This document shows, piece after piece, positions 26,174-35,594 of a stretch of 64,000 nucleotides of DNA (positions within the stretch are counted from its first letter, which is position 1; the number at the start of each line of letters is the position of its first letter). This stretch comes from Chlorogloeopsis sp. ULAP01 (lineage in GTDB: Bacteria > Cyanobacteriota > Cyanobacteriia > Cyanobacteriales > Nostocaceae), in the NCBI RefSeq assembly GCF_030381805.1, contig NZ_JAUDRH010000006.1, positions 248,001 to 312,000 of the forward strand. The letters run 5' to 3'. The position numbers and the translations under genes were made by a program. The notes below the pieces were generated by a model. The model saw nothing but the letters and a program-made list of their open reading frames with translations. It ran no database searches and was not told the DNA's origin.

Positions 26174-27559
26174 ATGACTAAACAGCAAACTTGGAGCCAG
26201 CGATTTGAATCAGCATTGCATCCTGCGATCGCTCGCTTTAATGCGAGTATCAATTTTGATATTGAATTAATAGAATATGATTTGACTGGCTCTGTTGCTC
26301 ATGCCAAAATGCTGAGTAAGTGCGGCATCATTTCTCCAGAAGAAGAAGAGCAATTAGTTACTGGTTTAGAGCAAATTCGCCAAGAATATCGGCAAGGCAA
26401 ATTTAATCCTGGTATCGATGCAGAAGATGTTCATTTTGCCGTCGAGCGCCGTCTTGTGGAGATTATCGGCGATGTGGGTAAAAAACTGCACACTGCTCGT
26501 TCCCGAAACGATCAAGTTGGCACAGATACTAGATTGTATTTGCGCGAGCAGATTAAACAAATTCAGAAGCAATTGCGAGAATTTCAAAGCGTTCTCCTAG
26601 ATATTGCTGAAAATAACGTTGAAACCCTAATTCCTGGCTATACTCATCTACAACGCGCCCAACCCCTAAGTTTAGCCCATCACTTATTAGCATATTTTCA
26701 GATGGCACAACGCGACTGGGAACGCTTGAGCGATGTTTATCGCCGGGTAAATATTTCGCCTCTGGGTTGTGGTGCTTTAGCAGGAACTACTTTCCCGATT
26801 GACCGTCATTACACAGCCGAACTCTTGCATTTTGATGAAATTTATGCTAACAGTCTGGATGGAGTGAGCGATCGCGACTTTGCGATCGAATTTTTATGTG
26901 CTGCTAGTTTAATCATGGTTCACCTCAGCCGCCTTTCAGAAGAAATCATTCTTTGGGCATCGGAAGAATTTGCTTTTGTCACTCTTCAAGATAACTGTGC
27001 CACTGGCTCTAGCATCATGCCTCAAAAGAAAAACCCAGATGTACCAGAATTGGTGAGAGGCAAAACAGGTCGTGTCTTTGGTCATCTTCAAGCTTTATTG
27101 GTGATTATGAAGGGATTACCCTTGGCATACAATAAAGATCTACAAGAAGATAAAGAAGGCCTTTTTGACACTGTCAATACCGTCAAAGCCTGCTTAGAAG
27201 CAATGACCATTTTACTAGGAGAAGGCTTAAAGTTTCGCATTCAGCGTTTAGCACAAGCGGTGACAGAAGACTTTTCTAATGCTACAGATGTGGCAGATTA
27301 TCTAGCAGCACGAGGTGTACCTTTTCGAGAAGCCTATAATCTTGTAGGTAAAGTAGTCAAAACCAGCCTTGCAGCTGGCAAACTACTGAAAGATTTGACT
27401 TTAGAGGAATGGAAACAACTTCATCCAGCTTTTGCAGCCGATATTTACGAAGCGATTTCACCCCAGCAAGTAGTAGCTGCCCGTAACAGCTATGGTGGTA
27501 CGGGCTTTGAGCAAGTTAGAAAGGAACTACTTGCTGCCCGTAGCCAAATTAATCTCTAA
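26174..27559 (+). CDS. argH: Argininosuccinate lyase
   Basis: A 461-aa enzyme that splits argininosuccinate to arginine and fumarate, the last step of arginine synthesis. Family motifs: HTARSRNDQVGTDTRL, the catalytic His in TPGYTHLQ-type sequence (IPGYTHLQRAQP), and the signature GSSIMPQKKNPDVPEL. Length is standard. Arginine from this step feeds cyanophycin made by the cphA product encoded nearby, although the genes are not linked in an operon. Confidence 0.98.
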   Translation: MTKQQTWSQRFESALHPAIARFNASINFDIELIEYDLTGSVAHAKMLSKCGIISPEEEEQLVTGLEQIRQEYRQGKFNPGIDAEDVHFAVERRLVEIIGDVGKKLHTARSRNDQVGTDTRLYLREQIKQIQKQLREFQSVLLDIAENNVETLIPGYTHLQRAQPLSLAHHLLAYFQMAQRDWERLSDVYRRVNISPLGCGALAGTTFPIDRHYTAELLHFDEIYANSLDGVSDRDFAIEFLCAASLIMVHLSRLSEEIILWASEEFAFVTLQDNCATGSSIMPQKKNPDVPELVRGKTGRVFGHLQALLVIMKGLPLAYNKDLQEDKEGLFDTVNTVKACLEAMTILLGEGLKFRIQRLAQAVTEDFSNATDVADYLAARGVPFREAYNLVGKVVKTSLAAGKLLKDLTLEEWKQLHPAFAADIYEAISPQQVVAARNSYGGTGFEQVRKELLAARSQINL

Positions 27560-27655
27560 ACTGTTGAATCAAACATTCACAAGGACGATGAAGGCGTACT
27601 TTTTGTACGCCAACCTCATTAAAAAGCTTAAAGAGTGAGCATTCCAACAGGCAAA

Positions 27656-27820
27656 CTATTCAGCATCAACAGCTGCTGCTCCCTCATCTTCTTCACTCTT
27701 CGGCGGTCTTTGTTGGAACCTTCTTTGGAAACGTCCTGTTGTAGTTCGTTTACGAAACTTTCTGGCATATGCCTGGTTCCGTAGCGCCTTTTCTTTTTTT
27801 GGATTGCGGCGCTTAGCCAT
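27656..27820 (-). CDS. Small basic conserved cyanobacterial protein
   Basis: A 54-aa product beginning MAKRRNPKKEKALRN. The first 35 residues are very basic (ARKFRKRTTTGRFQRRFQ) and the tail is acidic (EEDEGAAAVDAE). A GAGGTG site directly before the ATG at 27820 decides this start over the upstream one at 27844. The charge pattern suggests RNA or ribosome binding, but no function is known to me. Convergent with argH. Confidence 0.75.
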   Translation of the reverse strand: MAKRRNPKKEKALRNQAYARKFRKRTTTGRFQRRFQQRPPKSEEDEGAAAVDAE

Positions 27821-28403
27821 GTTCACCTCATAAATAAACAACAAAGAGCTTTAGCTAGGCATAATATAGGCAATATCAGCTACCAATGTTTTTGATATGG
27901 TTTCAGCCTAGTTTTAGCTATGAAAATATTTTAAACAGCAATCTAGATTATCGCATTCTCGTTTATTGTGTCAACGACAATTTAGTATAATTACTTGATT
28001 CGCTATTGCGTAAGTATAAATTTTAGAATATATGTATTTATAGTTACTTGTATCCCAGATAAATATATTTTACATTTTGGGGTAACACTATTGTTGAATC
28101 TTACAATTGCAATTCAAAATACACATATTTCTTATTTAGCTATCAAAATTTAGCTATCAAAAATAAATCTAAGCTAGATTTTTAGGTAATTAACCTTTAT
28201 TTATTAAGTATTAGGAAGTTTAAATCTTACTTAACAGGACACAAATACATAAGTTAGAATTAAACAGAAATACTTCTTCTGGTTGTTGACAAAAATCATA
28301 TATACTTGTATCGAAAAACTAATTTTTGGAATAATTGAGGAGACCTAAATAGAAATCTGCTTTAAAGTAAAGTAAAACGTACATATTTACTAAGATTAAA
28401 AGA
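27821..28403. other. AT-rich gene-free region
   Basis: No ORF, RNA or repeat I can support in about 580 bases. It contains promoters for the small basic protein (leftward) and the NUDIX gene (rightward). Confidence 0.5.
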
Positions 28404-28898
28404 TTGAATATTCTAGCTTTTTTTACTGTGGCTATCCAATCCACACGTAACTTATGGCGATATGGACAAACTGTACTGGGGATTATTTTCCGTCATCCAA
28501 TCCCTGGCACAAGCATTATTCCGATTTTGCCTGATGGGCGGATTGTATTGATCCGACGGCGAGATAATGGTCGTTGGGCATTACCAGGAGGCATGGTGGA
28601 TTGGGGGGAAGATATACCTAATGCAGTTCGACGGGAGTTGATGGAGGAAACAGGGCTGGAGTTAGCGAAGATAAAGCGTTTAGTTGGAGTTTACTCCGCT
28701 CCAGATCGCGATCCTAGAATCCATTCGATTTGTGTTGTTGTAGAAGCAGAAGTACAAGGAGAAATGGAAATTCAAGACACACTAGAAGTTCTGGAAATTA
28801 AGGCTTTTCATCTCAATTCTCTACCCCCAGAACAAATGTCTCACGATCATAGTCGCCAGTTAGAAGATTACTTGCAAGGCTTGACAACTTTGGCATAA
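28404..28898 (+). CDS. NUDIX hydrolase
   Basis: A 164-aa NUDIX-family pyrophosphohydrolase. The NUDIX box is complete: GGMVDWGEDIPNAVRRELMEE-TGLEL fits G-x5-E-x7-REU-x-EE-x-GU. A preceding ILPDGRIVLIRRRDNGRWALP is the usual strand-loop. An N-terminal hydrophobic helix is possible. The start is uncertain: the only near-cognate start in the frame is TTG 28404, and the frame is open back to 28371. The substrate is not predictable. It is followed after 80 bases by an alpha/beta hydrolase in the same direction. Confidence 0.9.
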   Translation: MNILAFFTVAIQSTRNLWRYGQTVLGIIFRHPIPGTSIIPILPDGRIVLIRRRDNGRWALPGGMVDWGEDIPNAVRRELMEETGLELAKIKRLVGVYSAPDRDPRIHSICVVVEAEVQGEMEIQDTLEVLEIKAFHLNSLPPEQMSHDHSRQLEDYLQGLTTLA

Positions 28899-28979
28899 AT
28901 TATATTGAATTAATTGTTTATTGCTATTAGCTATTAACTCTTAACCATTACTAGATTTAAAAATTAATTACTCAACAGT

Positions 28980-29798
28980 ATGAATAATTTATTTCGTAAT
29001 TCCCGGAGAAAGACTTCTCAAGGGTTAATCTTCTGGTGTGAAGCAGGTGAGGGAATTCCCATAATTTTCCTACATGGTACTTGGAATGATAGTAGCCAAT
29101 GGGTAGCAGCAATGGAATTACTCTCACAAGATTTTCATTGTTTGTCAGTAGATTTACTTGGATTTGGTGAATCAGATTATCCTAATATCCACTACTCAAT
29201 AGATTTACAAGTCGAGTGTCTTGCTGAACTTCTGCAAGCTTTGAAGATAGGGAAAGTTTACTTAATAGGACATTCGCTCGGAGGTTGGATTGCTGCTAGC
29301 TATGCTTTGAAGTATCCAGAACAAATTTATGGCTTGGTACTTTTAGCACCAGAGGGTGTAGATGTTGAAGGATTAGAACAGTGTTGGCAGACAAAACAGG
29401 ATTTGATGAAACGCCCTCTTTGGTTATTTAAAGTATTGCGGTTACTTCGCCCATTAACCAAGAAACTACGTTTAAATTCTAAATTAGAAGAAGAGTGGCA
29501 ACAACGACAAATGATGTTGCGGTACACTACAAGTAGTCAGTTATTATTCCTGCGTCAACTGCCAGAAATTCGTGCCGAGTTACTGCAAGATAAATTAAAT
29601 TTTCTTACAGTTCCAGTGTTAATTTTGCAAGGTGGAAAAGATTCGCCAGATGCTTTAGCTAAAAGCGAAATTTATGCTAGAGAAACTCCAAAGACTGAGT
29701 TAAAAATTATTGATCACGCCGGAAATAATTTACCAGAAAATTGTACTAAGGTCGTGGTTGAAGATATTAAGAATTTTGTCAAAAGAGTTAGTGGTTAG
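28980..29798 (+). CDS. Alpha/beta hydrolase
   Basis: A 272-aa alpha/beta-hydrolase fold protein. Visible elements: oxyanion region IIFLHGTWNDSSQW, LSVDLLGFGESD, nucleophile elbow GHSLGGW with catalytic Ser, then VPVLILQGGKDSPDA with the acid and DHAGNNLPE with the catalytic His. The helical cap (KRPLWLFKVLRLLRPLTKK) is basic. The substrate is unknown. It may be co-transcribed with the NUDIX gene. Confidence 0.92.
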   Translation: MNNLFRNSRRKTSQGLIFWCEAGEGIPIIFLHGTWNDSSQWVAAMELLSQDFHCLSVDLLGFGESDYPNIHYSIDLQVECLAELLQALKIGKVYLIGHSLGGWIAASYALKYPEQIYGLVLLAPEGVDVEGLEQCWQTKQDLMKRPLWLFKVLRLLRPLTKKLRLNSKLEEEWQQRQMMLRYTTSSQLLFLRQLPEIRAELLQDKLNFLTVPVLILQGGKDSPDALAKSEIYARETPKTELKIIDHAGNNLPENCTKVVVEDIKNFVKRVSG

Positions 29799-29804
29799 TG
29801 GTGA

Positions 29805-29905
29805 GCCAGTACTGGCTCCGCAACGCACTGCCCCCCCGTGCAGTGGTTAGTAGGTAGAGGCTTACCAATAACTAATGACCATTGACTAATGACTAATGAC
29901 TATTT
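29805..29905. repeat. GC-rich repeat and STRR heptamers
   Basis: A short copy of the ACTGGCTCCGCAACGCACTGCC-like repeat is followed by TAATGAC/ACTAATG heptamer units up to the 3' end of coaX. Confidence 0.65.
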
Positions 29906-30662
29906 CCCGTATTCCCCAAAATATCAAATTTGGTTCTACCATCAAACGATTGGCAATCTCTGGAAATTGGGATTGAAGATAGTTTACTAACAAAGTGCGA
30001 TCGCCCCCAGTAATCGCAATCTTACTTTCAGGATGTGAGCGCCACCATGCTTCTACAAAATCTTTGATTCCAGCTAATAGAGTGTAAATCACTCCACTTT
30101 GCATTGCCTCTGGAGTAGTTAAAGCAAATCGTTGCGGAAGTTGCTGGGGTAACTCCACATTTGGTAATTGCCCAGTTCTATTAGCAAGAGTTCCCAGCTG
30201 TAAAACTAATCCCGGAAGAATCGCACCCCCGACAAGATTTTGATTACCATTTGCACCAGTAAAAGTCAATGCTGTGCCTGCATCTATTATCAACATAGGA
30301 AAACCCCAAGTTTTCCCTGCACCCCACAGCCCTAAGGCACGGTCAATTCCAAGAGTCGGATACAATCCCTGGAGGGGTACTTGCTCTAAGGTGATAATCC
30401 GAACATTTGGATAAATTTGCCACAGTGCAGTTTGGCTGGGTACTACTGAGGCGAGGATTAGGGGAGGAAGGGGAGAGGGGGAGAGGGGGAGAGGGGGAGA
30501 GGGGGAGAGATTTTTTAGCAAGTCGTCAAGGGTTTGACATTTAGCTGGTTCCTGTACAGAAGATTCAGATAGATGATTTGTATCCCAAGTGTAGCAAAGA
30601 GTTTCGCCTTCAAACCAACCCCAGTGCAACCGGGAATTGCCAATCATTAAAGCTAACCACAT
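29886..30662 (-). CDS. coaX: Type III pantothenate kinase, with an octamer repeat in the gene
   Basis: A 258-aa ASKHA-fold pantothenate kinase, the first step of coenzyme A synthesis. The start at 30662 gives MWLALMIGNSRLHWGWF; GNSRLHWG is the phosphate loop. Other motifs: the DRALGLWGA segment, IDAGTALTFTG and GGAILPGL. Residues about 77-96 (Ser/Pro/Leu only) are encoded by five tandem copies of the octamer GGGGAGAG (plus strand 30471-30510). The unit is not a multiple of three, yet the frame is open on both sides at this copy number. A longer frame reaches an ATG at 30737 but lacks support. Confidence 0.9.
   Translation of the reverse strand: MWLALMIGNSRLHWGWFEGETLCYTWDTNHLSESSVQEPAKCQTLDDLLKNLSPSPPLPLSPSPLPPLILASVVPSQTALWQIYPNVRIITLEQVPLQGLYPTLGIDRALGLWGAGKTWGFPMLIIDAGTALTFTGANGNQNLVGGAILPGLVLQLGTLANRTGQLPNVELPQQLPQRFALTTPEAMQSGVIYTLLAGIKDFVEAWWRSHPESKIAITGGDRTLLVNYLQSQFPEIANRLMVEPNLIFWGIREIVISH
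30471..30511. repeat. Octamer microsatellite inside coaX
   Basis: Five copies of GGGGAGAG on the plus strand, read as Ser-Pro-rich residues on the minus strand. Loss or gain of one unit would shift the reading frame. Confidence 0.85.
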
Positions 30663-30783
30663 TTTCGATATATTGACGCAGCCAATTTCCAAAGATGAGA
30701 AAGAAAACAATAGCAATACTATCGTTGCTGGCGACATTCAGAGTGTCGCTAAATCAATGCCAGAAGAATATAACGTATATAAA

Positions 30784-30819
30784 AGGCATTCGAGTCAATG
30801 CCGTGGCCCCCGGCCCTAT
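30784..30819 (+). pseudogene. Fragment of a short-chain dehydrogenase gene
   Basis: Twelve codons read GIRVNAVAPGPI, the well-known SDR segment after the active-site helix. No start precedes it in frame with homologous sequence, and the frame soon stops. It is a small remnant of a lost or transferred SDR gene. Confidence 0.5.
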
Positions 30820-30969
30820 TATGAAACTTGCTGTACTAGAAGAATATAGCATTGTCTCAATGGGGTGAAACAAACCAATCACCATTGATCATGGGTACAG
30901 CACCATTGCTTGGATACCAGAGGATGCTGGTATTTGGGCATTACCCAAATGCCTATCAAGCTAAATTAA

Positions 30970-31617
30970 TCAAAGATTTGCAGATATAGCAGATATAACA
31001 TTAAAATTTCGATAGAAAACTCGCCATTTATCTTGAGCGTGTAGCTGTTCCCACACTTCTTTTAAATGCTTACCTTGCCATTCCAAAGCAGGGTTATCAG
31101 TATCGGGATTTAGCCAAGGTAGATTTAATGGATTATCAATGACAATCCCGATATATTCTTCTTTACCCTCTGCATCAAATTCAATACCATCTTCATAGAG
31201 TATTGCATCCTGTTGAGGTATTAAGATAGATTTCTCTAATAGTTGATAACTAGGAGCAAAAGCCTGAGAAGGAGTAACTAAATATTTGGTAATATTTCCT
31301 TGCTTATCTTGTCCGCGATTAAACAATAGTAGATAACTTCCTGGACAATCGAGATTTATTTTCAAGCTTAACGGAGTATTAATCGGAATAGTTTCTTTAG
31401 GTAAGATTTGAGGAATTTTCATTCCTTTAGAAGTATATCCAGCAGGGCGATCGCAAAACTGTATCCACACTTGACTGCGTGAATGTATTGGTTCAGTGCG
31501 ATCGCGCAAAAAGACACCACGACGCTTTGTCAATACAGCTTGAATTTCAGCAATGATCGATAAGGCGATCGCTTTTGGTGTCTCGGCTCCAATATCCATG
31601 CCCACAGGAGTATACAA
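30970..31617 (-). CDS. XdhC C-terminal remnant fused to a DUF4384-like domain
   Basis: A 215-aa frame. The first 45 residues (YTPVGMDIGAETPKAIAL, then IIAEIQAVL and RRGVFLRDR) match the end of XdhC/CoxI-family proteins, which insert molybdenum cofactor into xanthine dehydrogenase. A TAA lies two codons before the first TTG (31617), so the rest of XdhC is gone. From about residue 50 the protein is beta-rich (WIQFCDRPAGYTS, TPLSLKINLDCPGSYLLLFNRG), resembling DUF4384 domains found with peptidase and kinase proteins. The likely start is TTG 31617 or ATG 31599. It could be a functional chimera or two fused remnants. Confidence 0.6.
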   Translation of the reverse strand: MYTPVGMDIGAETPKAIALSIIAEIQAVLTKRRGVFLRDRTEPIHSRSQVWIQFCDRPAGYTSKGMKIPQILPKETIPINTPLSLKINLDCPGSYLLLFNRGQDKQGNITKYLVTPSQAFAPSYQLLEKSILIPQQDAILYEDGIEFDAEGKEEYIGIVIDNPLNLPWLNPDTDNPALEWQGKHLKEVWEQLHAQDKWRVFYRNFNVISAISANL

Positions 31618-31911
31618 TTTTTACATCTGTTCTCTCTCAGCTTTCCGAATGAAGTGACGAACAACTGAAACGGAATATTTTAACTCTCTTCAGTGGACAG
31701 AACCTATTAATGTTGTCCTTAGTAGATGACGAAGCTCAAGCACGCCCTCCTGCCGATTCTGAACCAGCGTGCCTATAGAGTCTCAAATATGTTCAAATTT
31801 ATACTTTGAGATTTTTTAACTAATCTATAAATTATTTAATAAATATTTACATTCTCGTCGTGTCACAATAGAAAGAGAGGAAGAAATACTCATTCGCTAG
31901 GGAGGGGAGTA

Positions 31912-33630
31912 ATGGTAGCACTCGCCGAAAATCCAAAGAAAAGACTGACTGTTCAGGTTGCTGAAATTGCGCCGGAAACAACAACAATTCGTTCTCTAGA
32001 TTGGGATCGCGATCGCTTCGACATTGAATTCGGTTTGCAAAACGGTACTACCTACAACTCGTTCATCATTCGCGGTGAGCAGACGGCATTAGTCGATACT
32101 TCCCACGAAAAGTTTCGTCAGTTATTTTTAGATACTCTCAAAAATCAGATTAATCCAGTAGATATAGATTATTTAATTATCAGCCACACCGAGCCAGACC
32201 ACAGTGGCTTAGTTAAAGATGTCCTGCAACTTGCGCCTGATGTTACTGTTGTTGGTTCTAAGGTAGCAATCCAGTTTTTGGAGGACTTGGTACATCAGCC
32301 CTTCAAACGGCGAATTGTTAAAAATGGCGATCGCCTAGATTTGGGTAATGGACACGAACTAGAATTCGTGATTGCACCAAACTTACATTGGCCTGATACT
32401 ATCTTTACCTACGACCACAAAACCCAAATCCTGTTTACCTGTGATGCTTTTGGGTTGCACTATTGCTCGGATGCTACTTTTGACGAAGATCTAGAAGCAA
32501 TATCACCAGATTTTCAGTTCTACTATGAATGCCTGATGGCTCCTAATGCCCGCTCGGTGCTGTCTGCAATGAAGCGTATGGGTGAATTGGAAAAAATCGG
32601 CATGATTGCAACAGGTCACGGCCCTTTACTCTACCACAACGTTGAAGAACTGACCGGACGCTATCGCAAGTGGAGCCAATCTCAAACCAAAGCAGAAACT
32701 GTGGTTGGCATATTTTACGTTTCAGAATACGGCTTTAGCGATCGCCTTGCCCAAAGCATCACTAATGGCATTGCCAAAACTGGTGTGGCAGTAGAATGGG
32801 TGGATCTCAAGTCAGCAGATTTGCAAGAACTCCAAGAAATTGTCGGTAGGTGTACAGGAATTGTCGTGGGGACACCACCAACGTCTGATACTGCTGCTCA
32901 GACTGCTTTGAGTGCGGTTTTAGGCGCTGTCAAAGAAAAGCAAGCTGTAGGGATATTTGAGACAGGTGGTGGCGATGATGAGCCAATCGATCCACTTTTA
33001 AGTAAATTCCGGGATTTAGGTTTAACACCAGTCTTCCCGGCAATTCGGATCAAAGAAATGCCCACAGACAATATTTATAAGCTGTGTGAAGAGGCAGGAA
33101 CAGACTTAGGACAGTGGGTGACACGCGATAAAAGCATCAAAGCGATGAAATCTCTTGGTGCTGATTTAGACAAAGCTTTAGGCAAACTTAGTGGTGGACT
33201 ATATATCATTACTGCTAAAAAAGGCGATGTGAAAAGTGCAATGCTTGCATCTTGGGTAAGTCAAGCCAGCTTCAAGCCTATAGGAATATCAATTGCAGTG
33301 GCAAAAGACAGGGCGATTGAATCACTCATGCAAGTAGGTGATAAGTTTGTACTTAACGTCCTCGAAGAAGGAAATTACCAAGGCTTAATGAAGCATTTCC
33401 TCAAACGTTTTGCCCCTGGTGCTGATCGCTTTGAAGGAGTTAGAACCCAGGCAGCCGAAAACGGTGCGCCTATTCTTACTGATGCATTGGCTTACATGGA
33501 GTGTGAAGTTCTGAGCAGAATGGATGGTGGCGATCATTGGATTGTCTACAGTACTGTATATGCTGGACGGGTAAGTAAGCCAGATGCACTGACTGCCGTA
33601 CATCATCGTAAAGTTGGAAATCATTATTAA
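31912..33630 (+). CDS. flv3: Flavodiiron protein, Flv3 type
   Basis: A 572-aa diflavin flavodiiron protein of the cyanobacterial class, which reduces O2 to water with electrons from photosystem I. Domains: metallo-beta-lactamase-like (1-~260), flavodoxin-like (~265-405) and C-terminal flavin reductase (~420-572). The diiron site is complete: HTEPDHSG gives H-x-E-x-D-H, with HWPDTIF and GHGP downstream. A full ligand set is the mark of Flv3-type proteins. GGGAGGGG lies just before the ATG. An Flv1-type gene follows after 95 bases of tandem repeats; the two form a heterodimer in known systems. Adjacent flv3-flv1 order is that of the heterocyst pair of Anabaena. Confidence 0.95.
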   Translation: MVALAENPKKRLTVQVAEIAPETTTIRSLDWDRDRFDIEFGLQNGTTYNSFIIRGEQTALVDTSHEKFRQLFLDTLKNQINPVDIDYLIISHTEPDHSGLVKDVLQLAPDVTVVGSKVAIQFLEDLVHQPFKRRIVKNGDRLDLGNGHELEFVIAPNLHWPDTIFTYDHKTQILFTCDAFGLHYCSDATFDEDLEAISPDFQFYYECLMAPNARSVLSAMKRMGELEKIGMIATGHGPLLYHNVEELTGRYRKWSQSQTKAETVVGIFYVSEYGFSDRLAQSITNGIAKTGVAVEWVDLKSADLQELQEIVGRCTGIVVGTPPTSDTAAQTALSAVLGAVKEKQAVGIFETGGGDDEPIDPLLSKFRDLGLTPVFPAIRIKEMPTDNIYKLCEEAGTDLGQWVTRDKSIKAMKSLGADLDKALGKLSGGLYIITAKKGDVKSAMLASWVSQASFKPIGISIAVAKDRAIESLMQVGDKFVLNVLEEGNYQGLMKHFLKRFAPGADRFEGVRTQAAENGAPILTDALAYMECEVLSRMDGGDHWIVYSTVYAGRVSKPDALTAVHHRKVGNHY

Positions 33631-33722
33631 GAGGGACTAGGGACTAGGGACTAGGGACTAGGAATAAAGAAATCTTAATACCCAATCCCCAGTCCCCAAT
33701 CACCAATACCCAATACCCATAA
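33631..33722. repeat. STRR tracts between the flavodiiron genes
   Basis: About four GACTAGG heptamers, then CCAATAC/CCAGTCC-type heptamers, filling the gap between flv3 and flv1. Confidence 0.85.
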
Positions 33723-33725
33723 GCC

Positions 33726-35438
33726 ATGACATCTACAAAACCCCGTGACGTTCAAGTTCTCCCTATTGCTACCGATACGACAATACTGCGATCGCGCAGT
33801 TGGACAAGACTCCGATTTGAAATTGAATACGCCCTTGCTAAAGGTACAACTGCAAATTCTTATTTAATTCAAGGGGACAAAGTTGCCCTCATTGATCCTC
33901 CCGGAGAAACTTTTACGGAAATTTACTTAGATACATTACGACAAAGGTTTGATTTAAAACAAATTGATTATGTGATTCTTGGGCATGTCAATCCTAACCG
34001 CGCCGCAACTCTAAAAGTATTACTAGAACGTGCGCCACAGATAACTTTTGTTTGTTCTAATCCTGGGGCGATCAATTTGCGAGGGGCATTAGAGAACCCA
34101 GATTTGCCTATTCTTGTTAAACGTGGGGAAGAAACCCTAGATTTAGGCAAAGGTCATCACTTACAATTCATTCCAACCCCTAACCCACGCTATCCCGATC
34201 AGCTTTGCACTTACGATCCGCAAACAGAAATTTTATACACAGATAAACTCTTTGGAGCGCATATATGCAGTGATCAAGTATTTGATGAAGGTTGGCAAAT
34301 TTTTCTCGAAGACCGACGCTATTATTTTGAGTGTCTAATGGCTCCCCATGCGCGTCAGGTCGAAACATCCCTAGAAAAGCTTGCTGATTTGCAAGTCAGA
34401 ATGTATGCACCCAATCACGGGCCTCTGGTGCGTTATGGCTTAATTGAACTCACCAAAGCATATCGGGAGTGGAGCCAACAGCAAACCTCCCAAGATACTA
34501 CAGTGGCATTAATTTATGCTTCGGCTTACGGGAATACCGCAACCTTAGCACAAGCGATCGCCCACGGTATTACTAAGGCTGGTATCAGCGTCGAATCTAT
34601 TAACTGCGAAGTCGCCGCTCCTGAGGAAATTCAAACTGCTGTGGAAAAAGCAGCAGGTTTCATTATTGGTTCTCCAACTCTTGGCGGTCATGCACCCACA
34701 CCAGTGCAAACTGCTTTAGGTATTGTACTTTCCAGTGCTGCCAAAAACAAACTCGCTGGTGTATTTGGTTCCTATGGTTGGAGTGGCGAGGCGGTTGATT
34801 TACTTGAAGGTAAACTCAAAGATGCTGGCTATCAGTTTGGTTTTGATACCATCAGAGTCAAATTTAAACCAAATGATGCCACCCTGCAAATGTGCGAAGA
34901 AGCAGGAACCGACTTTGCTCAAGCTCTGAAAAAAGCCAAAAAAGTACGCACTCCCAGCCAACCAGCGACTACAGTTGAACAAGCTGTTGGGCGAGTAGTT
35001 GGTTCTTTGTGCGTTCTCACTGCCAAACAGGGCGATATCTCTAGTGCAATGTTGGCTTCTTGGGTATCGCAAGCCAGTTTTAGTCCTCCTGGTTTTACTG
35101 TTGCCGTTGCGAAAGATCGTGCAGTAGAACCACTGACACATTCAGGTAATAAATTTGTCCTCAATATTCTTAAAGAAGGCGAGCACATAGGTTTGATGAA
35201 GCACTTCCTCAAGCCTTTTAGCCCGGCACAAGATCGTTTTGCTGGAGTAGCTACTCAAGAAGCCGAAAATGGTAACCCTGTCCTTGCAGATGCCTTAGCA
35301 TACTTGGAATGCACCGTACAAAGCCGAATGGAAGCTGGCGATCATTGGCTTGTGTATGCAACTGTAGATGACGGCAAAGTGCTAAATCCTGATGGTGTAA
35401 CTGCTGTGCATCATCGCAAATCAGGGAATCATTATTAA
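33726..35438 (+). CDS. flv1: Flavodiiron protein, Flv1 type (degenerate metal ligands)
   Basis: A 570-aa paralogue of the upstream gene with the same three domains. The ligand motif reads GHVNPNRAAT in place of H-x-E-x-D-H, and other ligands are also changed (NPRYPDQL), so it should not hold a normal diiron centre by itself. This is characteristic of Flv1-type proteins, which work in a heterodimer with Flv3. The flavodoxin part (ALIYASAYGNTATLAQAI) and the flavin reductase part (SAMLASWVSQASFSPPG) are intact. The two genes probably form an operon, with the heptamer tract as spacer. Confidence 0.95.
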   Translation: MTSTKPRDVQVLPIATDTTILRSRSWTRLRFEIEYALAKGTTANSYLIQGDKVALIDPPGETFTEIYLDTLRQRFDLKQIDYVILGHVNPNRAATLKVLLERAPQITFVCSNPGAINLRGALENPDLPILVKRGEETLDLGKGHHLQFIPTPNPRYPDQLCTYDPQTEILYTDKLFGAHICSDQVFDEGWQIFLEDRRYYFECLMAPHARQVETSLEKLADLQVRMYAPNHGPLVRYGLIELTKAYREWSQQQTSQDTTVALIYASAYGNTATLAQAIAHGITKAGISVESINCEVAAPEEIQTAVEKAAGFIIGSPTLGGHAPTPVQTALGIVLSSAAKNKLAGVFGSYGWSGEAVDLLEGKLKDAGYQFGFDTIRVKFKPNDATLQMCEEAGTDFAQALKKAKKVRTPSQPATTVEQAVGRVVGSLCVLTAKQGDISSAMLASWVSQASFSPPGFTVAVAKDRAVEPLTHSGNKFVLNILKEGEHIGLMKHFLKPFSPAQDRFAGVATQEAENGNPVLADALAYLECTVQSRMEAGDHWLVYATVDDGKVLNPDGVTAVHHRKSGNHY

Positions 35439-35594
35439 GTGGTTAGGCAAAATTAAAGTTACGGGTAGATTTTCAAACAAATCGACCACAGATAAACACA
35501 GATGACACAGATTTTATCAGTGTTTATCGGCGTCCATTTGTGGTCGTAATTAACTTAGATCCTAATTTTTGTAAGAAGTTTAATCTCTGTTTAC

